Notes: generated from the sequence alone by a model not told the origin. Shown: positions 33,930-46,756, counted from the first letter of the stretch. The stretch is 64,000 nucleotides of DNA from Megaustenia siamemsis (GCA_032433765.1 JAVIAB010000051.1:146640568-146704567), one strand, 5' to 3'. Numbers and translations are program-made.

Positions 33930-34340
33930 TTGGTTATGGAAGGCCCCGGTATCACTGCAAACGAATCAAATCCATAATTGCTCAACCGCTCCTGCCAGTG
34001 GAATCATCCGAATTAATATCTTATCTCCCAAAAAAAGAAAGACAGCTGCAGTCCCCATCATGGCAGTCTCAGTACACGCCAAAAGACATAAGGCGAAACC
34101 GCACAAAAAATGAATATCATCGTTCATCGTAGGCAGTCGAAGTATCAAACACGATCAAAACGGATAAAACGCACAGCTCACGGTGTGCACAGAGCCCATA
34201 ACTCAGTAGCTCCGGTAGCAAGCACAAATATGGCATGAAAAGTAATAATGTGACAGTCCTGATCGAGTTTATTTTCCGTGTTAAGTTTTTTTTTAAGGCT
34301 CAGATGCTTGTATGATGAGGCTACAATGGGCCGCATTGTC
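33930..34340. repeat. Interspersed repeat family III, copy 1
   Basis: Shares with 57,062-57,415 the ordered segments GGAAGGCCCCGRTATC, AATTGCTCAACCGC, CCAGTGGAATCATCCGAATT, GGCGAAACCGCACA, CAGCTCACGGTGTGCACAGA and CTCAGTAGCTCCGG. The family is unnamed to me; size suggests a SINE or short non-autonomous element. Open frames in it are not genes. Confidence 0.75.
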
Positions 34341-34369
34341 TTGACTTCGGCTTATCAATAAATAAGTAA

Positions 34370-35233
34370 ATCCAAAATATTTTCTTTTCTCTCTTTTCCT
34401 ATTTTATTATCATTCTTTCTCTCTTTCGTTCTCTCTACTGTCTCTACTGCATTCTTTCTCAAACTCTTTACCCCATACATTTTCTCTCTCTCTCGCTCTC
34501 TATCCCTGCCTCTCTCTATTTCTCTCTCGCTCTCTCTCTCCCTGCCTCTCTCTATTTCTCTCTCGCTCTCGCCCCTCATTCTCATTGTCCTTTCCTCCTA
34601 TCTGATTACCTTTTTATTTTTATTTTACACTATCTATTATCTCTTTCATTCTGTATTTTTCTCATTCTTGTTCAATCTCTCTTTTTATAATTTCTTTCTC
34701 TTCATGATTTCTCTTTCATATTCCTTTTCTTTCCTTCTTTAATATGCTCTTATCCCACCCACACACCCCTATTTGTCTCCCTATAGTTCTTCTCTCTTTC
34801 GTTTTGTTAAAATATTTTTTTCTGTCTCTCTCTCATCATCACTCTCTCCTCTCATCCCTCAAAGCCTCACTATCTCATTCTTTCTCTTATTGTTTTCTCA
34901 CTCTTTACTGCGCTTGATATATTTCTTTCTTTCTTTTTTCATACATTCGTTAATTTCTCTCTTTCTCATTATTTTCTTCTCTCTGTATCTTGTTGTTTCA
35001 AAATCTCTATTAATCTTCTCTCTCCTTCGCATTCTCTTTCTTTTGCCCTCTCTCGTTTTCTTTTTCTCATTCTTTCCTTTCTTTTTGTGTTCATTCTCTC
35101 TCTTTCTCACTCTCCTCTTCTCGTCCTTCCTCTTTCTCATTCTTCCTCATTTTATACCTTCCTTTTCTATTCCCATCCCCTCTTTCCCTTCTGACATTTT
35201 CCCACTCATTCTCTCCATTTCTCGTGCTCTCTT

Positions 35234-35280
<47 letters not shown>

Positions 35281-35285
35281 GTCCT
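34370..35285. repeat. Long CT-rich low-complexity tract
   Basis: About 900 bp of strongly pyrimidine-biased plus strand with CTCT, TTTC and TCTC runs, ending in a (CT)n tract at 35,245-35,278. It creates S/F/L-rich (plus) and R/E/K-rich (minus) false frames, including one of 203 codons. Confidence 0.9.
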
Positions 35286-36490
<1,205 letters not shown>

Positions 36491-36814
36491 ACACACACAC
36501 AAACACTCTCTCACTTATGTTGCCGTCCGTGATATGGCTAAGTTGAGACCCTTCGATATTGTCATGTCAGATCTTTAACTGCCATACTTTGCATTGGAAC
36601 GATATTCGCAGTATCCGAGTGGTGGTTTTACAAGTCCTGAGAAAAGCATTTTGTACAGGACCATCTCATATTTTAATATGAAAGTTACCTAATGTTACCT
36701 AAGACCAAATTCATCTCATGTTTTGTGCTGGATCTGTTAGTTGAGATAATGTGGTCTAATCAATCAGTCAATCAATCAATCAATCAATCAATCAAAGCCT
36801 TTTAGACCCCCTTT
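36491..36814. other. Unassigned, with (AATC)n
   Basis: Contains an (AATC)n tract at about 36,757-36,795 directly upstream of a SINE. Otherwise nothing recognised. Confidence 0.4.
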
Positions 36815-36822
36815 TGGAGCGG

Positions 36823-37230
36823 GGAGCTGGGTAGTCTAGAGGAACGACGTCAGCCACAGGACAGGAAGGACCAGGGTTCAAACCCACCGGAAGTGGTGCT
36901 GATGTTTCAAAAATATAAAAAAAATAATCCGTCATTTCTTTATGACGTTACTCTTCCCTGATCTCTGGGGTAGTGAGATGCGATGTCTAGCCATCTCGGA
37001 TACCGAAAATAAGAAGCTCCCGTGTGCACTCGCGCACGTTAAAGAACCCTTGGCAGTTAAAATCAAGAAGAGTAGGCCATAAATATGGCCGCTGCCCGGG
37101 CAAAATTGTCAGCAGAAGCCTACTCACTCCATGGATCCCAGGCCGTGCCACGGAGTTCGTTAGCCAGGATTCTGCTCCGATTTTCTCAACAGGCAATATC
37201 GGAGCACCTGTGGGTTAGTCTGGTGTGCAA
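36823..37230 (+). repeat. tRNA-headed SINE family I, best copy
   Basis: Starts GAGCTGGGTAGTCTAGAGG. A pol III B-box GGTTCAAACCC lies at about 36,875-36,885. The body includes CTCTTCCCTGATCTCTGGGG, GCACGTTAAAGAACCC, AAGAGTAGGCCATAAATATG, GGCCGCTGCCCGGGCAAAAT and CCATGGATCCCAGGCCGTGC. The 3' end AATATCGGAGCACCTGTGGG is the first unit of the array that follows. Confidence 0.82.
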
Positions 37231-37640
37231 TGATGATCCTCACAATATCGGAGCACCTATGGGTTAGTCCGGTGTGCAATGATGATCCTCACAATATCGG
37301 AGCACCTATGGATTAGTCCGGTGTGCAACGATGATCCTCACAATATCGGAGCACCTATGGGTTAGTCCGGTGTGCAACGATGATCCTCACAATATCGGAG
37401 CACCTATGGGTTAGTCCGGTGTGCAATGATGATCCTCACAATATCGGAGCACCTATGGATTAGTCCGGTGTGCAACGATGATCCTCACAATATCGGAGCA
37501 CCTATGGATTAGTCCGGTGTGCAACGATGATCCTCACAATATCGGAGCACCTATGGGTTAGTCCGGTGTGCAACGATGATCCTCACAATATCGGAGCACC
37601 TATGGGTTAGTCCGGTGTGCAATGATGATCCTCACAACAA
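37195..37640 (+). repeat. 49-bp minisatellite of a SINE 3' end
   Basis: Nine copies of AATATCGGAGCACCTATGGG plus TTAGTCCGGTGTGCAACGATGATCCTCAC. The first copy is continuous with the SINE at 36,823, and a single equivalent segment ends the SINE at 19,640-20,157. The array is therefore an expansion of the SINE's 3' terminus. Confidence 0.9.
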
Positions 37641-37844
37641 CAACTAGCACTTATTGGAGTATAGGTCACAGACAAGGCCTCTCCATCCATCCTATAGATC
37701 CATCCATCCATCCATCCATCCATCCAGATTATGGGTCACTTTCTCTACTTCTCTCCATTCTATGCCAATGCTCTGAAATGGTCCGTTTGGTTACCTGGAC
37801 CTTAACCATAGCCAGGTGGTTATGGGACGACTACTATACTTTCA
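37641..37844. other. Unassigned, with (CCAT)n
   Basis: A short CCAT microsatellite lies at about 37,697-37,727. No gene. Confidence 0.4.
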
Positions 37845-38345
37845 TAATGTTGATTACGGGATTGTCATAATGTAGACTATAGGATTGTCATAATGTAGAC
37901 TATAGAATTGTCATAGGATTGTCATAATGTGGACTATAGGATTGTCATAATGTAGACTATAGAATTGTCATAATGTTGATTACGGGATTATCATAATGTA
38001 GACTATAGGATTGTCATAATGTAGACTATAGGATTGTCATAATGTTGATTACGTGATTGTCATAATGTCGATTACGTGATTGTCATAATGTAGACTATAG
38101 GATTGTCATAATGTAGACTATAGGATTGTCATAATGTAGACTATAGGATTGTCATAATGTAGACTATATGATTGTCATAATGTAGACTATAGGATTGTCA
38201 TAATGTAGACTATAGGATTGTCATAATGTCGAATACTGGATTGACATAATGTCGATTACGGGATTGTTATAATATCGAATACTGGATTGACATAATGTCG
38301 ATTACGGGATTGTTATAATGTAGACTGTAGGATTGTCATAACATC
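37845..38345. repeat. 23-bp minisatellite
   Basis: About 21 copies of TGTAGACTATAGGATTGTCA plus TAA, with TTGATTACGGGATTGTCATA and TCGAATACTGGATTGACATA variants that group toward the right end. Confidence 0.92.
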
Positions 38346-38729
38346 GACTATGAAAATAAGGCAAATTTGAGGTAGACCACGACAACCTGATGCAGAATAG
38401 TTTATGCCAAGATGCACTGTGCATGTCAGGCTTAGAAGATCCTCCACATAATGCTCACTATAGCAGATTTGGTGGAGCTAAAATACATCACAAGACGCGC
38501 CTACCATTGTCTACTTTATCTATCACTACCCGAGGACTGATACAAGACCACATCTCAAGTGAGTTATTATTAATTCTATCGATATATCTCATCACGCTTC
38601 CATCGTGCTTTCTTTCGTTTGCTTTTGAACTCAAAATTTCCTGTTATTACGAGGAATTTAGTTATTACAAATATTGATTTTGCTTCCCTGATTACGAGAG
38701 ATTAAAGAAAATATATCGTCAATAATACA
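38346..38729. other. Unassigned
   Basis: A 95-codon plus-strand open frame (38,390-38,677) has no recognisable protein features. Nothing else supported. Confidence 0.3.
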
Positions 38730-38946
38730 TCCATTAAAGTAATAATAGTTATCAATGGAAAATTAGCAATGACGTGTTTGTATATTAAAGTAATAATAGT
38801 TATCAATGGAAAATGAGCAATGACATGTTTGTATATTAAAGTAATAGTAATTATCTATGGAAAATGGGCAATGAAACGTTTGTTTATTAAAGTAATAGTA
38901 ATTATATATGGAAAATGGGCAATGAAACGTTTGTTTATTAAAGTAA
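38730..38946. repeat. 51-bp minisatellite
   Basis: Four copies of ATTAAAGTAATAATAGTTAT followed by CAATGGAAAATGAGCAATGACGTGTTTGTAT. Confidence 0.88.
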
Positions 38947-39119
38947 CATATAGGTTAACGTACAGCATCCTGTTCTGCTATTTATATTTATCGATTGACT
39001 TACATAGCAGCACAGCGGCAGAGGACAATGTAACATACACACAACAGAGCTTAGAGCCAAAATAATGGAGAAACAATAGCGATCATACAGAACAAAGCAA
39101 TAACTACGGAAGCAAAAAG

Positions 39120-39560
39120 GGCAATATACAAATCAATTTTTCTACCAACTCGGTGCTATCAGTGCCAGAATTGGACGCTGGACTCTAGAACAATAAGAAA
39201 GATAACGACCACCGAAATGAAATGTGTCAGAAGAATGACAGGAAACAGCTTAAGGGACAGAGTAAGAAACACTGACCTGAGGAAGAAACTCGAAATTGAA
39301 CCAGCCATCGAATACATAAAGAAGCAACAGATAAATTGGTTCGGCCACATAACAAGACAAAAAGAACTAACAATGACTCAAAGAGCCATAAACAAACGCT
39401 ACGAAAACGCCAGATTAAGAGGAAGACCGAGAAAGAGATGGATAAAGAGTCACTAGGAGGAACAACATCCGAAGAGGCCAACAGAAGAGCAAAGAATCGG
39501 AGATTGTTTCTCCCCTCGACGTCAACGGCAGCAGAGGAAGGATAGAAGAAGAAGATTGAC
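39120..39560 (+). pseudogene. RTE-like LINE 3' end
   Basis: Plus strand: CQNWTLDSRTIRKITTTEMK, CVRRMTGNSLRDRVRNTDLR, QQINWFGHITRQKELTMTQR and a basic RLRGRPRKRWIKSH block, then after a frameshift EEANRRAKNRRLFLPST, ending in GAAGAAGAAGA. 5'-truncated. Same family as the minus copies at 27.2-28.3 and 33.1-33.9 kb. Confidence 0.85.
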
Positions 39561-40059
39561 ATACAGCTACACGTGTACATAATGTTACAAATATGTACAT
39601 AATGTTACAAATATGTACATAATGTTACAAATATGTTTGCGTGCAACATTGTTTGGCAATTAGTTATAAATATACGTACTCATGGAATATTTTTCTTCTG
39701 CATATAAGGCACAATTTGCAGGTAACATTGTTATGATGTTCAAATCGTTTTGACGGACATCGCTTGACGATTTATATTCGTAAACATAATTGCCACGACG
39801 TTAAGTTATAACGCGAAATTTACACGTAACGAGTCAGCGGATTAGAGAGGTGGTAGGAGCTCTGTGTGGAACTACAGACTTGGAGACAGTTCTTCCAGTC
39901 GAATATGCAGAGAAAGATTAAAACTGGCTTGTGGGCTAGGGGACAAATAATAATAAATGAATATTATTATAGAGGGAAACTTCCGAGGCGATAATAAGCG
40001 AATCAATTCAGAGGAAGAGGTATGTTTACAGCACTCGGAAAAATGACAAGTAATCAACA
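39561..40059. other. Short repeats, otherwise unassigned
   Basis: Three copies of a 20-bp unit ACAAATATGTACATAATGTT lie at about 39,575-39,632. No gene. Confidence 0.5.
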
Positions 40060-40170
40060 ACAGAAAAAAATATGGACCAAAGCAGGATCGAACCCGTACT
40101 CAGTGGCACAGCGCCTTGCCACGAAAAGCCAAACGATAGTGAACACTGCCACTCAGCTAACTACAACTTT
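40060..40170 (-). repeat. tRNA-like SINE head
   Basis: The minus strand reads TTAGCTGAGTGGCAGTG (A-box-like) and GGGTTCGATCCTGC (B-box), with an intervening CGTGGCAAGGCGCTGTGCCA hairpin. This is the pol III promoter arrangement of a tRNA-derived SINE. It is not a clean tRNA cloverleaf. Confidence 0.6.
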
Positions 40171-40319
40171 GTGGGCTAGGACACGAAGGGAAAGGCATTC
40201 AAAGAGATGGAGAAAGAGAGCGGGCCGTGCAGTCCTCGGAGATGTGCACATGTAAGCGGAAGTCACACCTTCCACTCTCCAGCGGCAACAATGCTATGTG
40301 CTAACCTTACACACGTTAA

Positions 40320-41392
40320 GACACTAGAACTGACAGGTATAAAGCCGTGTTCACAAGTAGCGACATCAAAACGGTCAGACATAAAGATGCTGTTCGCAGG
40401 TAGCGACCCCAAACTGTCTGATATAAAGCTTTGTTCACAGACAGCGACATCAAAACGGTGGGATATAAAGCTGTGTTCACAGGTAGCGACATCAAAACTG
40501 TCTGATATAAAGCTGTGTTCACAAGTAGCGACATCAAAACTGTCGGAAATAAAGCTGTGTTCACAGGTAGCGACATCAAAACTGTCTGATATAAAGCTGT
40601 GTTCACAGTAGCGACATCAAAACGGTCTAATATAAAGCTGTGTTCACAGACTGTGACATCAAAACGGTCAGACATAAATTGTGTTCGCAGGTAGCGACAC
40701 CAAAACTGTCTGATATAAAGCTGTGTTCACAGACAGCGACATCAAAACTGTCGGATATAAAGCTGTGTTCACAGGTAGCGACATCAAAACTGTCTGATAT
40801 AAAGCTGTGTTCACAGGTAGCGACATCAAAACTGTCGGATATAAAGCTGTGTTCACAGGTAGCGACATCAAAACTGTCGGATATAAAGCTGTGTTCGCAA
40901 GTAGCGACATCAAAACTGTCGGATATAAAGCTGTGTTCGCAAGTAGCGACATCAAAACGGTCTAATATAAAGCTGTGTTCACAGACTGCGACATCAAAAC
41001 GGTCAGACATAAAGCTGTGTTCACAGGTAGCGACATCAAAACTGTCTGATATAAAGCTGTGTTCACAGACTGCGACATCAAAACGGTCAGACTTAAAGCT
41101 GTGTTCAAAGACAACAACTCTAGAACAATCAAATATAAAGCTGTGCTCACAGACAATTCTAGAGAGCTGAGATATAAAGCTGTGTTCAAAGACAACTCTA
41201 GAGCTCTGAGATATAAAGATGTGTTCACAGAAAACGATGCCAAAGCTGTCAGAAATAAAATTGTATTCAAATACAGAGACGTTAGAACGCTCAAATATAA
41301 AGCTGTGTCAGCAGACAGCAATATCAAAACGGTCATATATAAAGCTGTGTTCACAGACACCGATGCCAACATTTTCAAAATTAAAGTTGGCT
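40320..41392. repeat. 42-bp minisatellite, about 25 copies
   Basis: Unit AAAACTGTCTGATATAAAGC plus TGTGTTCACAGGTAGCGACATC. The right third (from about 41,100) is more diverged. The 14-codon period keeps both strands open (plus repeat SDIKLCSQVATSKL), giving false frames of up to 176 codons. It shares its 42-bp period but not its sequence with the arrays at 20.7 and 24.7 kb. Confidence 0.95.
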
Positions 41393-41789
41393 AGAAGACA
41401 GAAATTAGCTGTGCATTGATCACGTATAGCCTCTCATGCGCACTGTATATTAAAAGGACAGTTATAAATAATACATCGATGAAGCTGTGAATGAAGTCAT
41501 GAATTTAAAATTAAGACGATTCCTTGTCCTGAAAATGCTAATATTAAACAATTCCACATATCTACATTTGCCGTCCGTCTCTTAATTCGCATTTTCGTTC
41601 AACACTCTTGAATGGTGCAAATCTAATCGTTCAGTCATCGTGCAAATTCACCCCGTCTATCGTCCTCATCTTCTTTTCTGGCAACAGACCCGCAAAGTCG
41701 TCGATGGTCAACATGATAATGATGTTTGTTGCACAAAAACAGATCTCCCCACTCCCTTAATAAACTAATCGCATTACTGTGGTTAAAAA
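41393..41789. other. Unassigned
   Basis: No supported feature. Confidence 0.3.
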
Positions 41790-42205
41790 AAATATTGCAG
41801 GCATGGAAGCCAATCATGGACAGTAAACAAAGAAATGAAACAACGATTAGATGCTACAGAGATGGGACTTCTCAGAAGAATGTTGAAAGTCGCCTGGACA
41901 GCTAAAAAGACCAACTAGGAAAATCTCAAAGAGGCCAACACAAAAAGGGAGCTCCTAAGAAACATCAGAAACAAACAATCAACATTATTCGGGCACATCA
42001 TGAGAAAAGGAAGCTTGCAATACTTGATTACAACTGGCAAAGTACAGGGAAAGAGAGATCGCGGACGACAAAGAGAGAAAATACTAGATAGCTTGGTGTC
42101 CCCGTCATCGAAAACAGTCAACAACAGAATTGATACGATGCACGGTGGATAGAAGATTGTGGAAGGACATGATCGCCTACGCCAACCGGTATGGCAAATG
42201 ACGAT
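41790..42205 (+). pseudogene. RTE-like LINE 3' fragment
   Basis: Plus strand: RLDATEMGLLRRMLKVAWTA, ANTKRELLRNIRNKQSTLFG, HIMRKGSLQYLITTGKVQGK, DRGRQREKILDSLVS. It ends KDMIAYANRYGK* and GACGATAATA. Frame breaks present. Same subfamily as 31,863-32,480. Confidence 0.83.
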
Positions 42206-42707
42206 AATATTAGGTATCCTTTGTATTACAATCGCAACTCGTGCGATTATTATTGTGCTGTCAGGATATCAGTAAATGAGTACATCGCTGTGTGCGTTTA
42301 GAGGAGTGCGCCTGAGACCACAAGTCGTAACAACAAGGTGTGGATCATCACCTGACCAAGATCTAGCAGTTCTAACTCCTCGACGAACTCTCCTGGTAAC
42401 AAAGTGTCAAAACAAGCGGGCCAACAGAAGCTATATAGATATCATTGTGTTCCCTATAGTGGTGGGTCTTGATATAGAAGTTCATGTATTGCAGTACCTC
42501 TAGGCAGAACAAGTAGTTTCCTAGAAAAGTCTGTGACTAGAGGCACTCCAACTTCTCCAGTAAACATCGATAATGTCAAGGAAGCCATTACGACCTACTA
42601 CACGCGATGAGTGTTACTGTCCGTCTGAACTCGTGGCGTAACATCATCAACAACTTTGTGAGTTTAATAATAAAACAGGAGAAGGAGAAATGTATAAGTC
42701 AAGGTCA
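42206..42707. other. Unassigned
   Basis: A 75-codon plus-strand frame at 42,276-42,503 has no recognised content. No other feature. Confidence 0.3.
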
Positions 42708-42928
42708 AGTACGAGACTTGATTCGACGTCTTAGCACACTAGTTTTCACCAATATGTGATCGGCCGCCTATACAGAAGTGTTCGGAGACTTCTGGATAGT
42801 GTCGCTTCAAGCATCGAAACTGACGATGCTAGCGGCATTCCTCACCTTCCCAGAGTAGTAACCCTGGTACCCATTTCTACCAGCGGCTGGGTCGACAGAC
42901 GGGGTATTTTTTTTTCTAACCACGAGTA
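42708..42928 (+). repeat. SINE-like interspersed repeat, copy 2
   Basis: Second copy of the repeat at 18,391-18,612, with the same order of TACGAGACTTGA, CTTCAAGCATCGAAACT, CATTCCTCACCTTCCCAGAG, CCCTGGTACCCATTTCTACC and GCTGGGTCGAC, then a T-run. Confidence 0.7.
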
Positions 42929-43044
42929 CAATTCATATTTTTGTTATTTTAGTCGCTTCACTAGTTTTTACACCATATACAAACCGACTGTTCCTGTTCA
43001 TGACATAAACTCATACCCCTTGTTAACAACCCATATCTCATAGG

Positions 43045-43347
43045 TACACTAGAGTTATAAAGAACTACAAATGAAAAGAGAACTACTAAGCACAATTAGA
43101 ACAAAACAAATGATATTTTTTGGGCATGTTAAAAGACACAACAGCTTAATAAAAATAATATTGGAAAGGGAAATACAATGTAAAGAGGCAGAGGTAGACC
43201 AAGACTAACATGGTCGAGTAACATCAAAAGATGGACAATTGAACCTATGACAATCTGCACCATCAAAGAAAGAGACAGAGTAGAATGGCGCTCCATGATA
43301 GCAACCTTCGATGCGGAGACGGCACTCAGTGATGATGATGATGATGA
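43045..43347 (+). pseudogene. RTE-like LINE 3' end
   Basis: Plus strand: ELQMKRELLSTIRTKQMIFF, GHVKRHNSLIKIILE, a GRGRPRLTWSSNIKRW-like block, ERDRVEWRSMI and a CGDGT-type end, then (GAT)n at 43,328-43,347. Matches the 3' end of the copies at 588-2,790 and 22,170-23,405. Confidence 0.83.
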
Positions 43348-43516
43348 GTCGCTTCACTTGTAGATGTAATGTTTCTGGGCCTATCTGAAAGCTGTTAGAA
43401 CTGAAATATTTTTGTTCTTGATATGTCTTTTATTACGTGTATCCATGTCTTCCTTGGCTTCCCATCTGCTCTCTATCCTGATGTATACAAGTAATGATAT
43501 TGGCACAGAGACCTGC

Positions 43517-44420
43517 CAGCACCTCCCAATGCTGCGATCGGTGAATGATGACACTTCGAGCAGCACCTCCCAATGCTGTGATCGGTGTATGATGACACTT
43601 CTAGCAGCACCTCCCAATGCTGTGATCGGTGTATGATGACACTTCCAGCAGCACCTCCCAATGCTGCGATCGGTGAATGATGACACTTCGAGCAGCACCT
43701 CCCAATGCTGCGATCGGTGTATGATGACACTTCCAGCAGCACCTCCCAATGCTGCGATCGGTGTATGATGACACTTCGAGCAGCACCTCCCAATGCTGCG
43801 ATCGGTGTATGATGACACTTCGAGCAGCACCTCCCAATGCTGCGATCGGTGTATGATGACACTTCGAGCAGCACCTCCCAATGCTGTGATCGGTGTATGA
43901 TGACACTTCGAGCAGCACCTCCCAATGCTGTGATCGGTGTATGATGACACTTCCAGCAGCACCTCCCAATGCTGTGATCGGTGTATGATGACACTTCGAG
44001 CAGCACCTCCCAATGCTGTGATCGGTGTATGATGACACTTCGAGCAGCACCTCCCAATGCTGTGATCGTGTATGATGACACTTCCAGCAGCACCTCCCAA
44101 TGCTGTGATCGGTGTATGATGACACTTCCAGCAGCACCTCCCAATGCTGTGATCGGTGTATGATGAAACTTCGAGCAGCACCTCCCAATGCTGTGATCGG
44201 TGTATGATGACACTTCCAGCAGCACCTCCCAATGCTGTGATCGGTGTATGATGACACTTCGAGCAGCACCTCCAATGCTGTCATCGGTGTATGATGACAC
44301 TTCGAGCAGCACCTCCCAATGCTGTGATCGGTGTATGATGACACTTCCAGCAGCACCTCCCAATGCTGTGATCGGTGTATGATGACACTTCCAGCAGCAC
44401 CTCCCAATGCTGTGATCGGT
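43517..44420 (+). repeat. 44-bp minisatellite, left block
   Basis: About 20 copies of AGCAGCACCTCCCAATGCTG plus TGATCGGTGTATGATGACACTTCG. The array is interrupted at 44,420 by the palindromic element and resumes in the same orientation and phase at 55,407. The long minus-strand frames through it (up to 347 codons, repeating HHTPITALGGAA-like peptides) are not genes. Confidence 0.95.
44415..44420. other. 6-bp target-site duplication, left
   Basis: ATCGGT directly before the AG start of the palindromic element. The identical hexamer follows the element at 55,407-55,412. Six-base duplications are the norm for Polinton/Maverick integration. Confidence 0.9.
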
Positions 44421-44689
44421 AGTAGTATAGGTGGCTGTGAACTCAACAGAAAAGTGGAATAACATGCACCGAAATACAATAGATTTGGCACCGACTTTGC
44501 ACCGACTTTGCACCAAAACGGTGCCAAAAAAAAAAAAAAAATATTTTTTTTTTCGAATTCGCGATTTTTTCGAACTTCATAATTTTTTTTTTTGGGGGGA
44601 ATTTTTTTTTTGGGGGAATTTTTTTTTGGTGTTCGTCAGTTTGTCGAAATGGTTCACTGAGAGCTTAACTCAGGTAAATTCAAAAGACT

Positions 44690-45402
44690 CGGTGCTAATC
44701 CGGTGATCGCCTCTCGTTGTGTGTTAGATGAAAATGAAAGAGTATTTTAAAAGAGTATATTTGTGAAAGTAAACAGAATTATTTAAAAAATATGTATTTG
44801 TGAAAGTAAACTCAGAATTATTAAAAATAATTTAAAAAAAAGTCTCCCTTCAGGATTCGAACACGGGTCTACTACGTGACAGGCAACAGGAAAGTGTTTG
44901 TAGTTTGTAGAAGACCTATGCTCCCCAGGGAGCTGAAAGTGTTTGTAGAAGGCCTATGCTCCACAGGGAGCTGAAGAAGAAGAATACAGTGTCATAGTCT
45001 CATCCGTGTCCAGTGATCGCCGCTCGCTGTGTGTTAGAAATTTGTGAAAGAGTATATTTGTGAAAGTGATAAATAAAAAATATGTTTCAAAACGTTAAGA
45101 AATATAGTTAAATGTGATAAAATTGATTTTTAAAAAAGGCGAAATAATAAAAAACTATGAAAAAAATAAGTTAACATACTGACGGAAAACTGTGTGTTAA
45201 GTCAAGAAACTGGAATGACATGGCAGCTTTTGTTGACTGGGCTAGTGGTACTTGAGGAATGCTATTGTTAGAAATTTATCGCTTACAAGGAATCGTGGTC
45301 ATTGTTAGGAAAATATGCTGACGGTCATTGTTAGGCTCCGTGTTTAGAGTTAAACCGGTGATCGTCGCTCGCTGTGTGTTAGAAATTTGTGAAAGAGTAT
45401 TT
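44690..45402. repeat. Three subterminal repeats, left arm
   Basis: GTGATCGCCTCTCGTTGTGT, GTGATCGCCGCTCGCTGTGT and GTGATCGTCGCTCGCTGTGT start at about 44,703, 45,013 and 45,357. Each is followed by GTTAG and a GTGAAAGAGTATTT-like tail. All three face the same way, about 310 and 345 bp apart, 0.3-0.95 kb from the element's end. They are mirrored in the right arm between about 54,420 and 55,135. Possible protein-binding sites of the element. Confidence 0.7.
44841..44900 (-). other. tRNA-Asp-like half with B-box, left arm
   Basis: The minus strand reads GTTGCCTGTCACGTAGTAGA followed by CCCGTGTTCGAATCCTGAAG, like the anticodon arm (GTC in CCTGTCACG), variable loop and T arm of tRNA-Asp with B-box GTGTTCGAATCC. 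A T-run follows, as in a pol III terminator. The D-arm half is missing or unrecognisable, so it is not a functional tRNA on this evidence. Confidence 0.55.
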
Positions 45403-45665
45403 TAAATTCCGTTAGCCAACTCAGGTAGAACCCCGATTGAAAAGAAAACGGACTTATGTTAAAAATAGTAAAATATAAGTGGTCGTGTGTGTTATCGCTA
45501 CCAACATCATCATGTGTCGTGTAGTAAGGTGTGCTAATATTAAATAGTGACGCTCGCTCTTTCTCATTCAATGAAAAGCAAAACAAAATTCTATATTTCA
45601 CAACTTTATTAATACATCATATATATTACTGTCCGGTCGACAACTTTATTAATACATCATATATA

Positions 45666-45971
45666 TTACTGTCCGGTCGTTGATAATTTTAAGCGTCTGG
45701 GTTTCCTCCCTCCTGTTTTGGTGGTACTGTTTGTTAAATGTCTATCAAACACGGGTGCATAGGAAGTTTCATTAGCCTTCAAAACACAACCGCCCTCCAT
45801 TTTGACAAAACCTTGATCAAAGCTGGAATAGGTAATCGGTGACTTTGCTGAAACATCCGGGGCATCCATACTGGCTGCCGGAGCTGTCGTCTGATTAACA
45901 AGAGTGAGGTCCCCTTGGTTAACAAAAAAGGGCGTGTAGTTGATGTTAGCATAAGCGTTTTCGAGACTGCC
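45666..45971 (-). pseudogene. Unrecognised element frame Y, copy 1, left arm
   Basis: Open for 102 codons to a stop, starting after a stop within TTAAGG. It reads ENAYANINYTPFFVNQGDLT and continues through SPITYSSFDQGFVKMEGGC to a basic C-terminus GGRKPRRLKLSTTGQ. An internal ATG would give 67 codons. The sequence just upstream reads in another frame as EGVVPLSIDGVKAV, so a one-base frameshift probably separates two halves of one protein. Two AATAAA signals in duplicated CCGGACAGTAATATATATGA segments lie just downstream, consistent with a real 3' end. I do not recognise the family; a structural or accessory protein of the parent element is possible. Confidence 0.55.
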
Positions 45972-46014
45972 TTAACGCCATCTATAGACAAGGGAACTAC
46001 CCCCTCTGCCTTCA

Positions 46015-46710
46015 TGTCCTATCATCATCATGTGCCACCCTCAACACCATCACCCCTTCATGTCCTATCATCATCAAGCCACACAAAGTATCAACCCCTT
46101 CATGGCCTATCATCATCATGTGCCACCCTCAACACTATCATCATCATGTGCCACCCTCAACACCATCACCCCTTCATGTCCTATCATCATCAAGCCACAC
46201 AAAGTATCAACCCCTTCATGGCCTCGAGACTGCCTTAACGCCATCTTTAGACAATGGAACTACCCCCTCTGCCTTCATGTCCTATCATCATCATGTGCCA
46301 CCCTCAACACCATCACCCCTTCATGTCCTATCATCATCAAGCCACACAAAGTATCAACCCCTTCATGGCCTATCATCATCATGTGCCACCCTCAACATCA
46401 ACCTTCATATCCCATCATCTTGTGCCCTACCATTAAATAGTGACTCTCTCTCTCTCTCTCTCTCTATCGCATATCCAAGCTAACTCAAGTCAAATAAAAA
46501 TCATCACCAAGCCACACAAATTGACACATCATCATCATGTGCCACCCTCAACATCCCCCTTCCTATCATCATCATGTGCCACCCTCAACACTATCATCAT
46601 CATGCGCCACTCCCAACACCAGCCCTTCATGCCCTATCATCATGTGCCACCCTCAACACCATCATCAACCTTCATGTCCCATCATCATCTTGTGCTCTAC
46701 CATTAAACAG

Positions 46711-46756
<46 letters not shown>

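Noticed and set aside
40207..41378. Frames with SDIKLCSQVATSKL or VLMSLPVNTALYPT repeats
   Set aside because: Both strands of a 42-bp minisatellite.
43381..44527. Minus-strand frames of 283-347 codons with HHTPITALGG repeats
   Set aside because: Read through the 44-bp minisatellite in rotating frames.
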